Shown one piece after another: positions 11,991-25,500 of a DNA stretch of 64,000 nucleotides. How positions within the stretch are numbered: the stretch's first letter is position 1; every line of letters begins with the position of its first letter. The stretch is from Manihot esculenta. Its lineage: Eukaryota > Streptophyta > Magnoliopsida > Malpighiales > Euphorbiaceae. The notes below the pieces were generated by a model that saw nothing but the letters and a program-made list of their open reading frames with translations, did no database searches and was not told the DNA's origin. The DNA lies in assembly GCF_001659605.2 (NCBI RefSeq), contig NC_035171.2, positions 30,049,825 to 30,113,824 of the forward strand. Direction: 5' to 3'. Position numbers and translations under genes: made by a program.

Positions 11991-13379
11991 ATGATTCTTT
12001 CAAAACAGAAAACGATACCAATTCGCAGCTATTTCAATCTCTCACATTATCAACATTACAGAACTTGGGATTTAAAGAAACCTAGGACCCAAACCAGCAG
12101 CCACCAGAAGCCTCAAAATTTTACACGAAGGCGCCGAAGATCAATACCATTTGTGATCAGTGTGAAGGAAGTACAAGACCCGGATAAGGCTTTGTCTCTC
12201 TTTCACGAGTATCACCAAATGGGATTTAAACATGATTATCCTTCATACTCTGCTCTCTTGTACAAGCTTGCTCGTTCTCGCAATTTCGAGGCTGTTGAAA
12301 AAGTTCTGGGATATTTACAGGATAATAATGTTAGATGCAGGGAAGCGTTGTTCATCGCTTTGTTTCAACATTATGGAAAAGTCCAATTAGTAGATAAAGC
12401 AATTGAGCTTTTCAATAGAATGACGGATTTTAACTGTATCCGCAGTTCTCAATCATTCAATGCTTTGCTAAATGTTCTTGTTGATAATGATAGGTTAGTT
12501 GATGCGAAGGAGTTTTTTGATAGGTCTGCTAAAATGGGTTTTCGTTTGAATTCGGTTCCTTTTAATATAATGATAAAAGGGTGGCTGGAGAAGGGTGATT
12601 GGGGTGAAGCTTGCAAGGTATTTGAGGAAATGCTTGAGAGAAAAGTGGAACCCACTCTTGTTACATATAATAGTCTTATAGGGTATTCTTGTAGAAATAG
12701 GGACTTAGATAAAGCGAAGAATTTGTTTGAGAACATCATTCAGAATGGGAAACACCCGAATGCAGTAACATATGCTTTGATGATGGAGGGTTTGTGCTCT
12801 ATGGGTGAGTATAAGGAGGCCAAAAAGATGCTGTTTGATATGGAATACAGAGGGTGTAAACCAAAACCTGTAAATTTTGGCGTCTTGTTGAATGATCTTG
12901 GGAAAAGGGGGAAGATTGAGGAGGCTAAGTCTTTGGTCCTTGAAATGAAGAAGAGGCGGTTCAAGCCAGATGTTGTAACTTATAATATATTGATAAATTA
13001 CCTTTGCAAAGAGGGTAGGGTGGTCGAGGCTTATAAGGTTTTGTTTGAAATGCAAATTGGAGGTTGTGAGGCTAATGCAGCTACTTACAGAATGTTGGTT
13101 GATGGATTTTGCCAGGTTGGAGATTTTGAGGGAGGTTTGAAAGTTCTTAATGCAATGTTGACAAGTAGGCACTTTCCACGCGTTGAAACTTTTAATTCTT
13201 TGGTTGTTGGCCTGGTAGAGTCTGGAAATATTGCTGGTGCTTGCTTTGTCTTGGAGGAAATGGTGAAGAAAAAGATGATATTAGATTCTGAAGGTTGGGA
13301 AGCTCTTATTAAGGATTCCTGTGGCAGAGATGGTGGTGCTGGTGAACTTGTAAATAAACTCCTGATCTCAGCTGCATAA
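11991..13379 (+). CDS. P-class pentatricopeptide repeat protein (At1g07740-like), predicted mitochondrial
   Basis: Intronless PPR gene of 462 aa. PPR proteins bind organelle RNA and affect its processing, stability or editing; the target here is unknown. About ten tandem 35-residue P-type motifs are visible, from PSYSALLYKLARSRN through VTYNSLIGYSCRNRD, VTYALMMEGLCSMGE and VVTYNILINYLCKEGR to ETFNSLVVGLVESGN. There is no E or DYW tail. The open frame extends upstream to an ATG at 11862, but that part contains a run of ten Gs (11915-11924) and reads poorly. Starting at 11991 gives a basic, Ser/Tyr-rich leader (MILSKQKTIPIRSYFN) suited to mitochondrial import and a length close to the Arabidopsis protein (about 460 aa). 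The match to At1g07740, including the VKEVQDP and MEYRGCKP segments, is from memory. Confidence 0.9.
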   Translation: MILSKQKTIPIRSYFNLSHYQHYRTWDLKKPRTQTSSHQKPQNFTRRRRRSIPFVISVKEVQDPDKALSLFHEYHQMGFKHDYPSYSALLYKLARSRNFEAVEKVLGYLQDNNVRCREALFIALFQHYGKVQLVDKAIELFNRMTDFNCIRSSQSFNALLNVLVDNDRLVDAKEFFDRSAKMGFRLNSVPFNIMIKGWLEKGDWGEACKVFEEMLERKVEPTLVTYNSLIGYSCRNRDLDKAKNLFENIIQNGKHPNAVTYALMMEGLCSMGEYKEAKKMLFDMEYRGCKPKPVNFGVLLNDLGKRGKIEEAKSLVLEMKKRRFKPDVVTYNILINYLCKEGRVVEAYKVLFEMQIGGCEANAATYRMLVDGFCQVGDFEGGLKVLNAMLTSRHFPRVETFNSLVVGLVESGNIAGACFVLEEMVKKKMILDSEGWEALIKDSCGRDGGAGELVNKLLISAA

Positions 13380-14365
13380 TCGTCACTGAGGGGAGAAATA
13401 GCTGTACAAGGTAACTGGAAACAGTTTCAAACTGACTTGGATTCTCACTTCATGTAGGGTTATAAAACTATAATTCATTATTTGGATACTCAACTGGATT
13501 TGCAAATCTGATAATGTGGGAAATGTATGGAGGTTTTTACTTCAGTTGAACATACAGCCATGTCCTTTGTTTGATTTTGGTTGTGGTTGCATTTGAACAC
13601 AGAAGAAAGCTGGTCTGTATTTTGGTCGGTCATGTAGCGGGCTTTCATTTTGTGATATCCAATGTAAGACATGGGAGAAACAAAAGAGGATGACAATTTG
13701 AAGATTTTGTAACTGCTGACAGATTGTTCACTTTCAAAGCTCTGTTCTTTAATCACTGACTTTTCGGGAAACAGTGATCAAGGTAGCCATTTTTGGTTCT
13801 AATAAGCATAATGGCCGATAGGTTGTGTAACATGAAACTGCAAGTGGCTGAATTGCTTTGTTTCTGATCCTGAGATACTATACAAAGAAGTTGCACGTTT
13901 TGGTCTATGCATGAAGCCAATGACAGTGATGAGAAGTTCTCAGGTTCTTTTGTGAATCAAGCAATTGAAAATCAAGAACTCTAAAAGCCTGTGTCCGATA
14001 TGGGATTTTTTTTTTCTCTGTGAGAGCAGTGGAAAATTATTACCTAAGATGGAAATTTGTATATCTTTGCTCACATGTGAGATGAAGAGCATAAACTTCT
14101 ATCACTATTATCACTTTTCAAGGTTAATTAACAGAGGAGATTAAAAACTTTTGCAATTTGTCAATTTTGAATTGTTTCAATTGTATGCAGCTTGTAAATA
14201 ACTGAGAGATCTATGCTTGGACAAAACATTGAGCAGGACCTCCTCCAAAGTGCAGCAGTTTCGTTCACTTTCAGCTTATTGTTCCACAAAAATGAAGCAG
14301 GTGATGTCCAAGTTGTGTGCTTTTTTTAAAAAAAAAAAGAAACACGATAGCTAATTTTTTATTGA
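13380..14365. other. 3' flank of the PPR gene
   Basis: Mixed-composition sequence up to about 14320, likely including a 3' UTR and possibly untranslated spliced exons. No independent gene is supported; the open frame at 13490-13756 (-) has no protein signature. Confidence 0.45.
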
Positions 14366-14728
14366 AAAAATTACTATTTAGTCTCTATGTTATGGAAAAA
14401 CTTGTTAGTTAGTTCATCTGTATTGAAAAATACATTTTTATTTTAAAAAGTCTATTAATTAGTGATTCGGTTAAAGTGTTTTACTATTTAGTCAATGTGA
14501 TTTGGAAAAACTTATTAGTTTATCTTTCAAGTTTGTAAAAAGTTTACTAATTAGTTCTTTCTAATCGAGAGGATTTTAGATTTTTTTGTAATATTTAATA
14601 ATTAAAATTAACGGAAAAACTAATTAATAAATTTTTTAAAACGTTAAAATGTTTATATGTATGTTTCAAAATAAATTGATCAACTAAAATATTTTCTTAT
14701 AATACGGAGATTAAATAGTAAAATTTTT
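14366..14728. mobile_element. MITE-like element with imperfect terminal inverted repeats
   Basis: The left end reads AAAAATTACTATTTAGTCTC and the right end, reverse-complemented, reads AAAAATTTTACTATTTAATC, giving imperfect inverted repeats of about 30 bp. Internal sequence is AT-rich with repeated TTAGTTAGT/TTAATTAGT segments and no coding capacity. Diverged relatives appear at about 46810-47130 and 48840-48960. The target duplication is unclear. Confidence 0.5.
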
Positions 14729-14729
14729 C

Positions 14730-17595
14730 TTTTTTTTTTTTAAAAAAATCTCTGTGCGCATGCTTATGTACAGTGTGATTTTGACAAGTTAGTTTAAACA
14801 ACTCATTACATTATAGAACATGAAGCATGCATAAGGGAGAATTAAATTCCAAGTTATGAAGGACATGCAGACATAAAGTAAGAATTCATGTCTCAAAAAG
14901 CAGAGAAACCAAACAAAAGCATTTCGGATGAGATATGTGTGTTATTACCATTCACTTTCTCTTTATCATTTTCATGCATTTTTTTTTCCAAACTATACTT
15001 TAAAACTTTCTCATCATTTCTCCTTGTCTTCTTTCTATAGCCCCAGATTCAATTCCTATTACCACTGTTATTATTTATTGAATTATTTTCTTACAAATAA
15101 TTTATTACAAATAGGCTACATTTTATACGTTACAAATTAAATCAATTTTTAAAAAAATTGACTTATTTTTTCAAAATAATAAGTTATTTAATGTATTTTT
15201 AACATTTTTATTAATATCATTATATTTAAATATATTAATATTTTTTATTTTTTAAATACAAATTATTTTATACAAAAAAATGAAGGGTAGAGTTCTTTTT
15301 AATCTAGTATATGTTAGAATAATTATAAATTTCATTAAATAATCAAATCGATGGTCCAATTAAAACTTGAAATTGTTAATCTATAGGCATTATTCCAATT
15401 TAATATTAATTTATTTTAAATATTGCCTTTCTAATTTTTCACATTAAATGAACAGTGAAGGAACTTTTTTTCTTTTAAAAATTTATAATTCATTTTAAAA
15501 AAATTCTGTAAAAATCATTTTGTGAAAAATACTTTTCTTATAGAAAATAATTTATTTTATTGTAGAATATATATAAAAAAATATTATCAAAGCTAAATGC
15601 TAATTAATAAACACTATCTTTATCTTTTAAATCCAAACTGAAGATTAAACTTATTAAAATCATGGTTAGTGCGCCGTCCAAAATCACTAATTTGAATCAT
15701 GAGAAAATATATTTATACATAATCATTGGATGGATTCATGCTTTTGCTTTTTGTTTTTTCCTGGTTTTTTCTTCTTTCCGCCGTTCAAGTTACAGTCAAA
15801 AGAAATACAATGACCAAACATCCGGCGAAAGGAAAAGAAAAATCAACAAATCATAAGGTAAAAGGATGGGGGAATTGGAAATTTCTGCATTCTTCCACTG
15901 CTAGTTATCTTCAAATTTCATTTTGTCTCGTTTAAGTAGAGAAACCATAGAAAAGAAGATCATTATAAAAAAGTTTGAAAAAGCAAAACCAGAGAAAGAA
16001 AGAGGAAGCAACCCCACAATTTGAAAAAGGGAAATTAGAATGGACCTTCCAACTAAAAGTGTAGCTTGGTGTCATGATTTGGTCTTTTTGTGGGAAGGCC
16101 ACATTTGCACCACAAGGAAAGAAAATGACACCCTGTTAAGTCAAATTTTAATATAAAAAAAAAAGAAATTTCTGCAAATTAACTTAAATACCCAAACTGA
16201 ATTTGATAAAAGATTTAACTAATTCTGGAACATAATGATTTCTCAAAGCAAGAAATAATCATTACCTACCTCCACATTCTTGGGTACAATATTAATAATG
16301 CAATAGACAGACAAGAAAAGGAAAGTCTGAGTGTGAGTGTGTGTGTCCCTAATTAGCAACACTTTCTGTCCTTTGCCACCCCATTTATCCGAATTCTCAT
16401 GCCTTCCACAGGTTATGATGATTAATGTGGTGTCTACTTTTCATACCCTAACAGCTAAAATGCATGACCTGATCGATCATGCCTACCATACACCATCATC
16501 TCATATGCTTGCTCTTCTTGATCACTCAATTTCCTGAAAACTTGTCCCCTCCACCCAATTTTTTTCTAGTGTTATGTTGCATCAGCAGGTGATGCAAAAT
16601 AATTCAGTGTTTTTTAGCTTTGAAGAAAATGAAATTAGTCATATATCCTGGCCCTTAAAGCTTTTCTACTAATGAAATTTGTGGATGTAACTTTTCATCA
16701 ATTAATATCTTTTTATATACTATTATTTATATAACTCATATGTGAAAATTTTTTGATTAAATATAATTGATTTTTAAAAATGATATAAATATAACTCGAT
16801 TATTGTCTTTTCGCTTGTAAACATTGACCTAATTAATATGGTGACTTGATTACTCTATATCATATTATTAGACTTTTGTCACGATAACTTAAAATAATTC
16901 AGACTCATTTATTACGAACAAATTTAAATACTATTATTTTTTATTGACGATTGTGATAGAATAAGAAAATTTCTATAAATATGAAATTCATAAATTTCAA
17001 TTTTATAGAAAACGGAAAATTAATTTTATTTTTTTATAATATAAAAATAATCATAAATCAATATAAAGCATGCAATTCTTAAGTATACAGTATTTTATTG
17101 TATAAACTTATTCAATTATTTAAATTATTGATTTGAGTATTGGATTGATTTCAACAAGTCACCGATGACTCTCACCTATTCTGTTTGCAGAAATTAATAG
17201 ATTTGCAGATATTATGTAATTAAAGAATCGAAGGAATCTCTCAAAAAATATCAATGATTGACAATAAATATTTATATTATTAAATATATATTAATTTTTA
17301 TAACAGTGAAATTAATGTTATAAAATTTTTATCGTTAACTTATTCTAATATTTGTTATTGTTTTATGTATAACACAATTCAACCCAGATTTTATATAAAA
17401 TTTCAATTTCATTGTTTCTAAATTGTCAATGCTCCTTCAAATTGGTGTGCATTTTAAGATATAGACAAGTTCTTAGCTACAAGAACTACATATATATAAC
17501 ATAGATGTAAGAGAATACTATATGGAAATTAGTAAACAACATCACAACTCCAACCTAAGCAACTTGTCTTTTCAAATTAAAGAAAGTAGAAGGAA
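14730..17595. other. Intergenic region, no supported gene
   Basis: AT-rich with a few mixed-composition patches (about 15860-16150 and 16290-16660). Several short open frames (14928-15140, 15662-15935, 16337-16537) show no family signature or codon bias I can defend. No tRNA or rRNA was seen. Confidence 0.5.
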
Positions 17596-17713
17596 AAATG
17601 TTGGAACAAAGATCACCATTGATTGTTCCAAGAACACAGAATGGTGATTGCAGCATTAAAGAAAATAAAGTTAAAAACCCTAGCTTCCTCTATCCATATA
17701 TAACTCTGGTGGA

Positions 17714-18614
17714 TCATCTGGTGGAAGAGACGTGGGAGGATGGCGTCGCCGGAGACGGCCAAAGCTGTGCATACTTTACCTTGGACACACTTGCAAGAAC
17801 ACCTAATGGGGTCACATTTCCTATAACCGTAACTTTCTTTGTTGCCAAGTCTATACTAAATGAAGTCACTCCTGCATAAAATTTTTTAATAAATATATAG
17901 CTAATAATAATAATATATGATCGTTTCTAGTAATTAAAAAAAGAAATTACCTATCTACTAAAACTGACCTTCCATTTTGGAGATATGCTTTCTCACTTTT
18001 CCTTCACAGCCCTTGCAGTGTATTGACACCCACAAAACGACAACCTGCAACGTTAATTTTGCATTATTTATAATTAAACTTAGAAATTATTCCCAACTGA
18101 AACTTCACAAACGATAATTATTAAGAACCTGGTCCCGAGAGCGAGCTGAGGAAGAAGATTTTAAAGCAGGAGAATGATCAACAGAGCTGGAATGCTTAGA
18201 CTTTGTAGCTTGCTGAGGCTCCAAAATCCTGTCAGCCGGCGAAGAAGATCTTCGATGAGAAGCTGGAGCATTAGTTAAGCCTGTATGCTGAGACTCCGAA
18301 ATCCAATCGATAAAGGGCACTGTATCACTTAGAAGATACCTAGAAGAGGAGGCTGTTGGACGTCGGAGATCACTTATATCACCAGAGCTCTTTCTACGTA
18401 AATCATCTTGTTCATTCGCAGAACTCTTTCTGTTCTTCTCGTAGTAAGGTTTTGGATTAAAGGGTAAATGATGAGACGAACAAGGAGCATAAGATTTGGA
18501 TCTTCTGTAATCAATGGGTCTTGTAGTACCACTGCGGACCATGGAACGATGGTCTAGGCTTGAACAGATAGCTGTGGAAGCTGGAGAAGAACAGAAAAAA
18601 TCCATTCTTTTCAT
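17714..18614 (-). CDS. NAKR-type heavy-metal-associated (HMA) protein
   Basis: Three exons on the minus strand: 18614-18129, 18044-17969 and 17871-17714, joined in phase to give 239 aa. The N-terminus MKRMDFFCSSPASTAICSS and the long basic, Ser-rich central part (NPKPYYEKNRKSS, SSRYLLSDTVPFIDW) are typical of the SODIUM POTASSIUM ROOT DEFECTIVE (NAKR) family. The HMA fold starts in exon 2: VVVLWVSIHCKGCEGKVRKH with the metal-binding CxxC (CKGC). It continues in exon 3: GVTSFSIDLATKKVTVIGNV, then VLASVSKVKYAQLW. NAKR1 of Arabidopsis is a phloem protein affecting Na/K balance, phloem loading and long-distance movement of FT. Function here is inferred from family. The upstream in-frame ATG at 18668 adds a leucine-rich run absent from relatives, so I chose 18614. 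The short C-terminal tail ends SSHVSSTR. Confidence 0.9.
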
Positions 18615-18668
18615 GGTTGGATTTGTGAGAGAGCTAGCAGAGAGAATCAGTAGCAGAAGCAATGCCAA

Positions 18669-19437
18669 ATGCCAAATTTAAGAAAAAATGTCTAATGAGA
18701 TAGGCCAACTAATAATCTGCTTTTGAAGTTGGAGGATAGGAGGGGAATAAAAGAGAAGAAAAGGAAGCACAAATTGGACCCACCACAAGAAATGAATAAT
18801 AATTCTAGCTTGGAAATGCCATTGATCTAATCTGTGTATCTTCAACTTCAGAAAATGAAATAAAATTACACTTATCTAGAGCATATTTAAAATTTAAGAA
18901 ATATTATAAAAAATTATATTTTTATGAAATTTTTAATGGGTAATCTGAATTAATAAAAGGGTATATAAAAAAAATTATGGACCTTCAAAGTTGTGATTTA
19001 GCTTTTAATTATTGAGTTTAAAAAATGTTTAAGGTGGGGTTAGCAGCCTTTGTATGCTATGATTACTACCACTACTTGTGGCATGTCCTTTACTATTATT
19101 AAGGCATCATTGGGTTTATTAATTAGGTTGGCTATGTGTGATCTTAGATCAATCAATTTAGCCATTAATTTGTCTGACGTGAAATTCATTTTCCAATCAT
19201 CAACTATTATCACTTTTCTAAATCATTACAAGAAATTTGTTTTCAAACTAATTAATAAAAAATAAGAGAATTTATTAGAAATAGGCACATGCTTATTATA
19301 TATCACTAAATAAATTGTTTTATCTTATGAAGAATATGAAAACTATCAAATCAATAACGAAAAGGAGATGGTCTGCTTCTTGTGAAAAATAATTTTTAAT
19401 TAGAAAAATTATTTTTTCATTTATAAAATATAACATT
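18669..19437. other. Region between the NAKR-type gene and the CACTA element
   Basis: Promoter and 5' flank of the NAKR-type gene, followed by AT-rich DNA. The open frame at 19050-19265 has no recognisable protein signature. Confidence 0.5.
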
Positions 19438-19440
19438 ATA

Positions 19441-19690
19441 CACTACAAGAATTCACAATTTCACTAACGGATTTCACTAACGGATGGTAAATCCGTTAGT
19501 ATCACTAACGGATTCACCAACAGTTTAAAATCCGTTAATGATACTAACGGATTCACCAACGGTTTGAAATCCGTTAGTGATTCTAACGGATTCACCAACG
19601 GTTTGTGATTCCGTTAGTAATACTAACGGAATCACTCTAACGGACTACTAACGGATGAAGCCATCCGTCAATAATCCGTTAGTGAAAATT
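19441..19690. repeat. 5' terminal inverted repeat and subterminal motif array of the CACTA element
   Basis: Begins CACTACAAGAATTC. The next ~230 bases are packed with CACTAACGGATT, ATCCGTTAGT and CACCAACGGTTT motifs in both orientations. Such subterminal motifs are the binding sites of the En/Spm TNPA-type protein in studied elements; that role is inferred here. Confidence 0.85.
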
Positions 19691-19757
19691 TTGGAGCCAA
19701 AATCCCAGTCTTAAATGAAATCCCTAATTCCTTAAAATCAAAATCACTGAAATCTGA

Positions 19758-21288
<1,531 letters not shown>

Positions 21289-21459
21289 GTAATAACTTAG
21301 CTGTCATTCCATCTTCTTTATGGTATTGATATATTTGAATTGTTTGTAGTTAGCCTTGTATCATTTCAGATATTATCATAGGATTTCTGAGCCAAAAGGA
21401 ACATGGGCTTGAACCTGAAGCGCTAAAAAATTATTTGCATGATCAAACATGGGATTAAT

Positions 21460-21548
21460 GGCCCTAAACCTAACAGAAGAGATAAAAAGGGTTCACATAG
21501 TCAATTCAAGTTGGTTGGGAATTGAGGCCTAGCTGAGTTGAATAACAT
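21460..21548 (+). mobile_element. SINE/RTE 3'-end-like fragment nested in the CACTA element
   Basis: GGTTCACATAGTCAATTC followed by GGTTGGGAATTGAGGCCTAG and a TTGAATAA tail resembles the shared 3' end of Au-type plant SINEs and RTE LINEs (…TAGTTGGGATTAAGGCTTAGTTG…). It lies just where the ROP homology has ended. Recognition is from memory. Confidence 0.4.
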
Positions 21549-21577
21549 GAATGGCACATCAGATCCTATTTCAAGTG

Positions 21578-22168
21578 CACCAGCAGGTGCACTTGCCTTG
21601 TGCACCTGCTGGTGCACTTGTGCACCTGCTGGTGCACTTGTACAGCACTCGTGCACCTGCTGGTGCACTTGTGCAGCACTCGTGCGCCTGCTGGTGCACT
21701 CTCGTGCACCTGCTGGTGCACTCTCGTGCACCTGCTGGTGCACTCTCGTGCACCTGTTGGTGCCCTCTCGTGCACCTACTGGTGCGCTCTTGTGCACCTG
21801 CAGGTGCACTTGTGCACCAGCAGGTGCACATTTCAAGTGCATATGCAGGTGCACATTTCAAGTGCATATGCTGGTGCACTTGTGCACCTGCTGGTGCACA
21901 TTTCAAGTGCACATGCTGGTGCACTTGTGCACCTGCTGGTGCACTTGCCAAGTGCACCAGCAGGTGCAATTTAAAGTGTGCACCTGCTGGTGCACTCGGC
22001 CAAGTGCACCAGGAGGTGCACAAGTAAATACAACAGCAGCAGGTGCACTTCAAAGTGCACCAGCAGGTGCACTTCAAAGTGCACCAGCAGGTGCACTTCA
22101 AAGTGCACCAGCAGGTGCACTTCAAAGTGCCAGAGCAAATGCACAAGTAAATACACCAGCAGGTGCAC
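21578..22168. repeat. Palindromic GTGCACC-type minisatellite
   Basis: About 25 copies of an 18-bp imperfect palindrome, GTGCACCTGCTGGTGCAC or its complement form GTGCACCAGCAGGTGCAC, separated by short spacers such as TTGT, TCTC or TTCAAA. Array units flip between the two forms. Because each unit is nearly self-complementary and lacks stops, long open frames appear in several frames on both strands. None looks like a real protein (Cys/Trp or His/Val repeats only). Confidence 0.95.
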
Positions 22169-22333
22169 ATTGGCAGTGAAATTGAAATCTAATTGCATTG
22201 TGAAATTTTTTTGTTGCATGTGTTTGAATTTACACTAAGTGTGCGTGGATAGGTAGATATTCCAAACATGATGCATTTTTAATATGGATGATGGCTGAAT
22301 ACGTATACTGATTGCTATAATTTCTCATTAACA

Positions 22334-22402
22334 GCCTAACGAACCTGGTTATACTGCCCCGCCACCTTCCCCTCCAGTAGAAGATACTGCCATTGATATC
22401 AG
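22334..22402 (+). other. Exon-like fragment of unknown origin in the CACTA element
   Basis: Preceded by an ATTAACAG acceptor and followed by AG/GCAAGT, the segment reads PNEPGYTAPPPSPPVEDTAI without a stop, with higher GC than its surroundings. It may be another captured host exon or an upstream exon of the transposase transcript. I do not recognise the protein. Confidence 0.35.
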
Positions 22403-22563
22403 GCAAGTTCAAATTTATGTTAATATTTAGTTCCAAAATGTATGTAGTTATCAGATTATCATTTTGATATAATGCACAATTTAATTGTTGGTTTTCAGGC
22501 TCTGTTCGAAGATAGGGTTTATAAGTTATTTGTTTTCATATCAGCATATTAATTGTAGTTAAT

Positions 22564-25500
22564 ATGACTGCTGAACGAAGTTGGATGTATGCTCGTCTCA
22601 TAGACGGTTTACTGAATCCCAGATATTTAGAGGGTATCAATGAATTTCTAGAGAAAGCTAAGACCTGCACAGAATATTTAAATGGCGATCAGATCCGCTG
22701 TCCTTGTAATCGATTTAAGTGCCAGAACCGTAGCTTTCAAGATGAAAATACAGTTAAATATCATTTAATGAAGCATGGTTTTGTTCAAAATTACCTTGTT
22801 TGGTATTTGCACGGTGAAACTGAAGTGCATGATGGATATGGTGATACAGATTTAGACATGTCTTATGGTTCTGACAGTGTTAATCACCCAAATTTCAATC
22901 GTTTTGAGGACATGGTCATGGATGCAACAAGCTGTCATGTAATGCATAATGATACATATGAGATGCCAAACTCGGCTGCACAGAAACTGTATGATATGTT
23001 AAATGCATTTAAGCAACAACTATGGCCTGGCTGTGAAACTCACTCCCAGTTATCAGCTGTTTCACGTTTACTAAATCTGAAGGCGGAACATCATTTCTCA
23101 GAACAGTGTTTTAATCAGATTTGTGAACTCATGAAGGAGATGTTACCGAGTGACAATGTCATGACGGACAGCTTTTACTCAACAAAGAGACTAGTCCGAG
23201 GATTGGGGCTTCTTGTACAAAAGATACACTGTTGTGCGAATGGTTGTATGATTTTTTGGGAAAATGATAAAGAACTTACACGATGCAAATTTTGTAACCA
23301 TGAAAGGTTCAAACGCCTGAAGCACAACTTGGGGAAAGGGAAGAGTCAAATACCATACAAAAAGATGTATTACTTCCCCATTATACCACGTTTGCAAAGA
23401 CTTTATGCGTCATGTGTTACAGCTAAGTATATGACTTGGCACAATGACCATGCAACTGAGAATGGGGTGATGCGCCACTGTTCAGATGCTCCTGCTTGGA
23501 AGCATTTCAACCAAACTCATCCAACCTTCGCACTGGAGGCCCGAAATGTCAGACTTGGCCTTTGCACTGATGGATTTCAACCATTCGGTCAATCTGGGCA
23601 ATAGTATTCTTCATGGCCAGTAATACTAACTCCATACAATTTGCCACCAGGTATGTGTATGAAAGATGAGTACATGTTCCTGACAATTATAATACCTAGT
23701 CCCAAGAATCCGAAAGAGAAGCTTGATGTGTACATGCAGCCATTAGTGCAAGAATTGAAAGAACTTTGGGCAACTGGTGTTAATACTTACGATGCTTTCC
23801 AACAGAACAATTTTACTATGCGTGCTGCATTAATTTGGACTATAAGTGACTTCCCTGCTTATTCAATGCTCTCAGGGTGGAGCACTGCAGGACGCACTGC
23901 ATGTCCCTACTGTATGGAAAACACAGATGCATTTACATTACGAAAGGGGGGTAAACAAACATGGTTTGACAGTCATCGGAAGTTCTTGCCTGACGACCAC
24001 CCTTTCCGTCGAAACAAGACATCTTTTATTAAAAACAAATGTGTATCGAAGTCTCCAACGCCAATTAGAACTGGCGAATACTTGCTAAAAGAAATTGAGC
24101 AAATTGGGTTGAGGCGGGTTATAGACATTGACAGTCATGAAATAAATTGTCGGCTTTCAAAGATAACTGGTTGGCGTAAGCGGAGCATATTATGGGATTT
24201 GCCATATTGGTCTTCAAATTTGATTCGCCACAATCTTGATGTCATGCACATTGAAAAGAATGTATTTGAAAATATTTTTAATACAGTTATGAATGTGGAG
24301 GGGAAGACAAAAGACAATATCAAATCAAGGGAAGATTTAAATGAAATATGCAGGAGACCAGAATTGAAGAAAGATCCAATTAGCAGGAAATATCCAAAAG
24401 TATGTTATTGTTTGGATAACCAATCGAAGGTGATACTGTGTGATTGGCTTAAAACACTCAAATTCCCTGACGGATTTGTTTCCAATCTAGGGAGATGTGT
24501 TGATAGTCGGAAGCTTAGACTTTTTGGTATGAAAAGCCACGACTGTCATGTTTTCATGCAACGAATTCTTCCTATAGCTCTCAGAGAGTTCTTACCAAAT
24601 AATGTTTGGCAACCAATAACAGAGCTTAGCAATTTCTTTAGAGAACTCACCTCAACTACACTTACTAATGGGGACATGCAATGGTTACATGAACAAATTC
24701 CTGTGATCCTTTGTAAGCTTGAACGAGTTTTTCCTCCAAGTCTGTTTGATTCAATGGAACATTTACCAGTACACCTTGCATATGAGGCATTAATTGCAGG
24801 ACCAGTACAATATCGGTGGATGTACCCATTTGAGAGGTACACGTACTTAATATTTACTCGCACTCCTTACCATGATGAATTACTTAGTAAACATATATAA
24901 TTTTTGTTTCTACACACTAGGTACTTGAGAAAGTTAAAGAACAATGTTAAAAATAAAGCAAGGGTTGAAGGTTCAATATGCAATGCTTACTTGGTAGAAT
25001 AAGCAAGTGCATTTTCTGCTCACTACTTTGAAGCACATGTAATGACCAGACATCGAAAGGTTCCACGCAACTTGCATGAATTTGTATCTGATGATGACAT
25101 ACCAGGTAAATTGAGCATATTCAAATGCACAAGTAGAACTATCGGAAAAGGAAAATCCAGATATATGACTGAAGATGAAATCCAAGCCGCTCAAACATAT
25201 ATTCTATTAAATTGTCTAGAGGTGAAAACATATATTGAGTAAGTATTGGTAGTTATACTAATAGTCTAATACCTCTTATATTGTACATTATTGTTAAACA
25301 TTACTTGTTTCTTTGTATGTATAGTATTTATGTGGAGCGAGTAAAGTCGACACAACCAAATATCACAGATGCAGCTGTTGATGAAAAACTAGAGAGGGAC
25401 TTTGTCAAATGGTTTTACAAGTATGCCCATGAATCGCCAAACAATGTACAAAATCAGCTTATGCAAGATGTGGCGAAGGGACCACTCAGAAGTGTCACCA

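Noticed and set aside
12449..13172. Minus-strand frames over the PPR gene
   Set aside because: They are shadows of the strongly supported PPR reading frame.
17598..17879. Plus-strand 93-codon frame
   Set aside because: It is the antisense shadow of the last NAKR exon, whose minus-strand reading gives the HMA domain end.
18615..18668. Upstream ATG of the NAKR-type gene
   Set aside because: It adds a leucine run not seen in the family. MKRMDFFC at 18614 is the conserved N-terminus.
21501..22238. Overlapping open frames of 68-213 codons on both strands over the GTGCACC array
   Set aside because: They follow from a stop-free palindromic repeat read in several frames. The products are only repeated Cys/Trp/His/Val strings with no folded-domain character.
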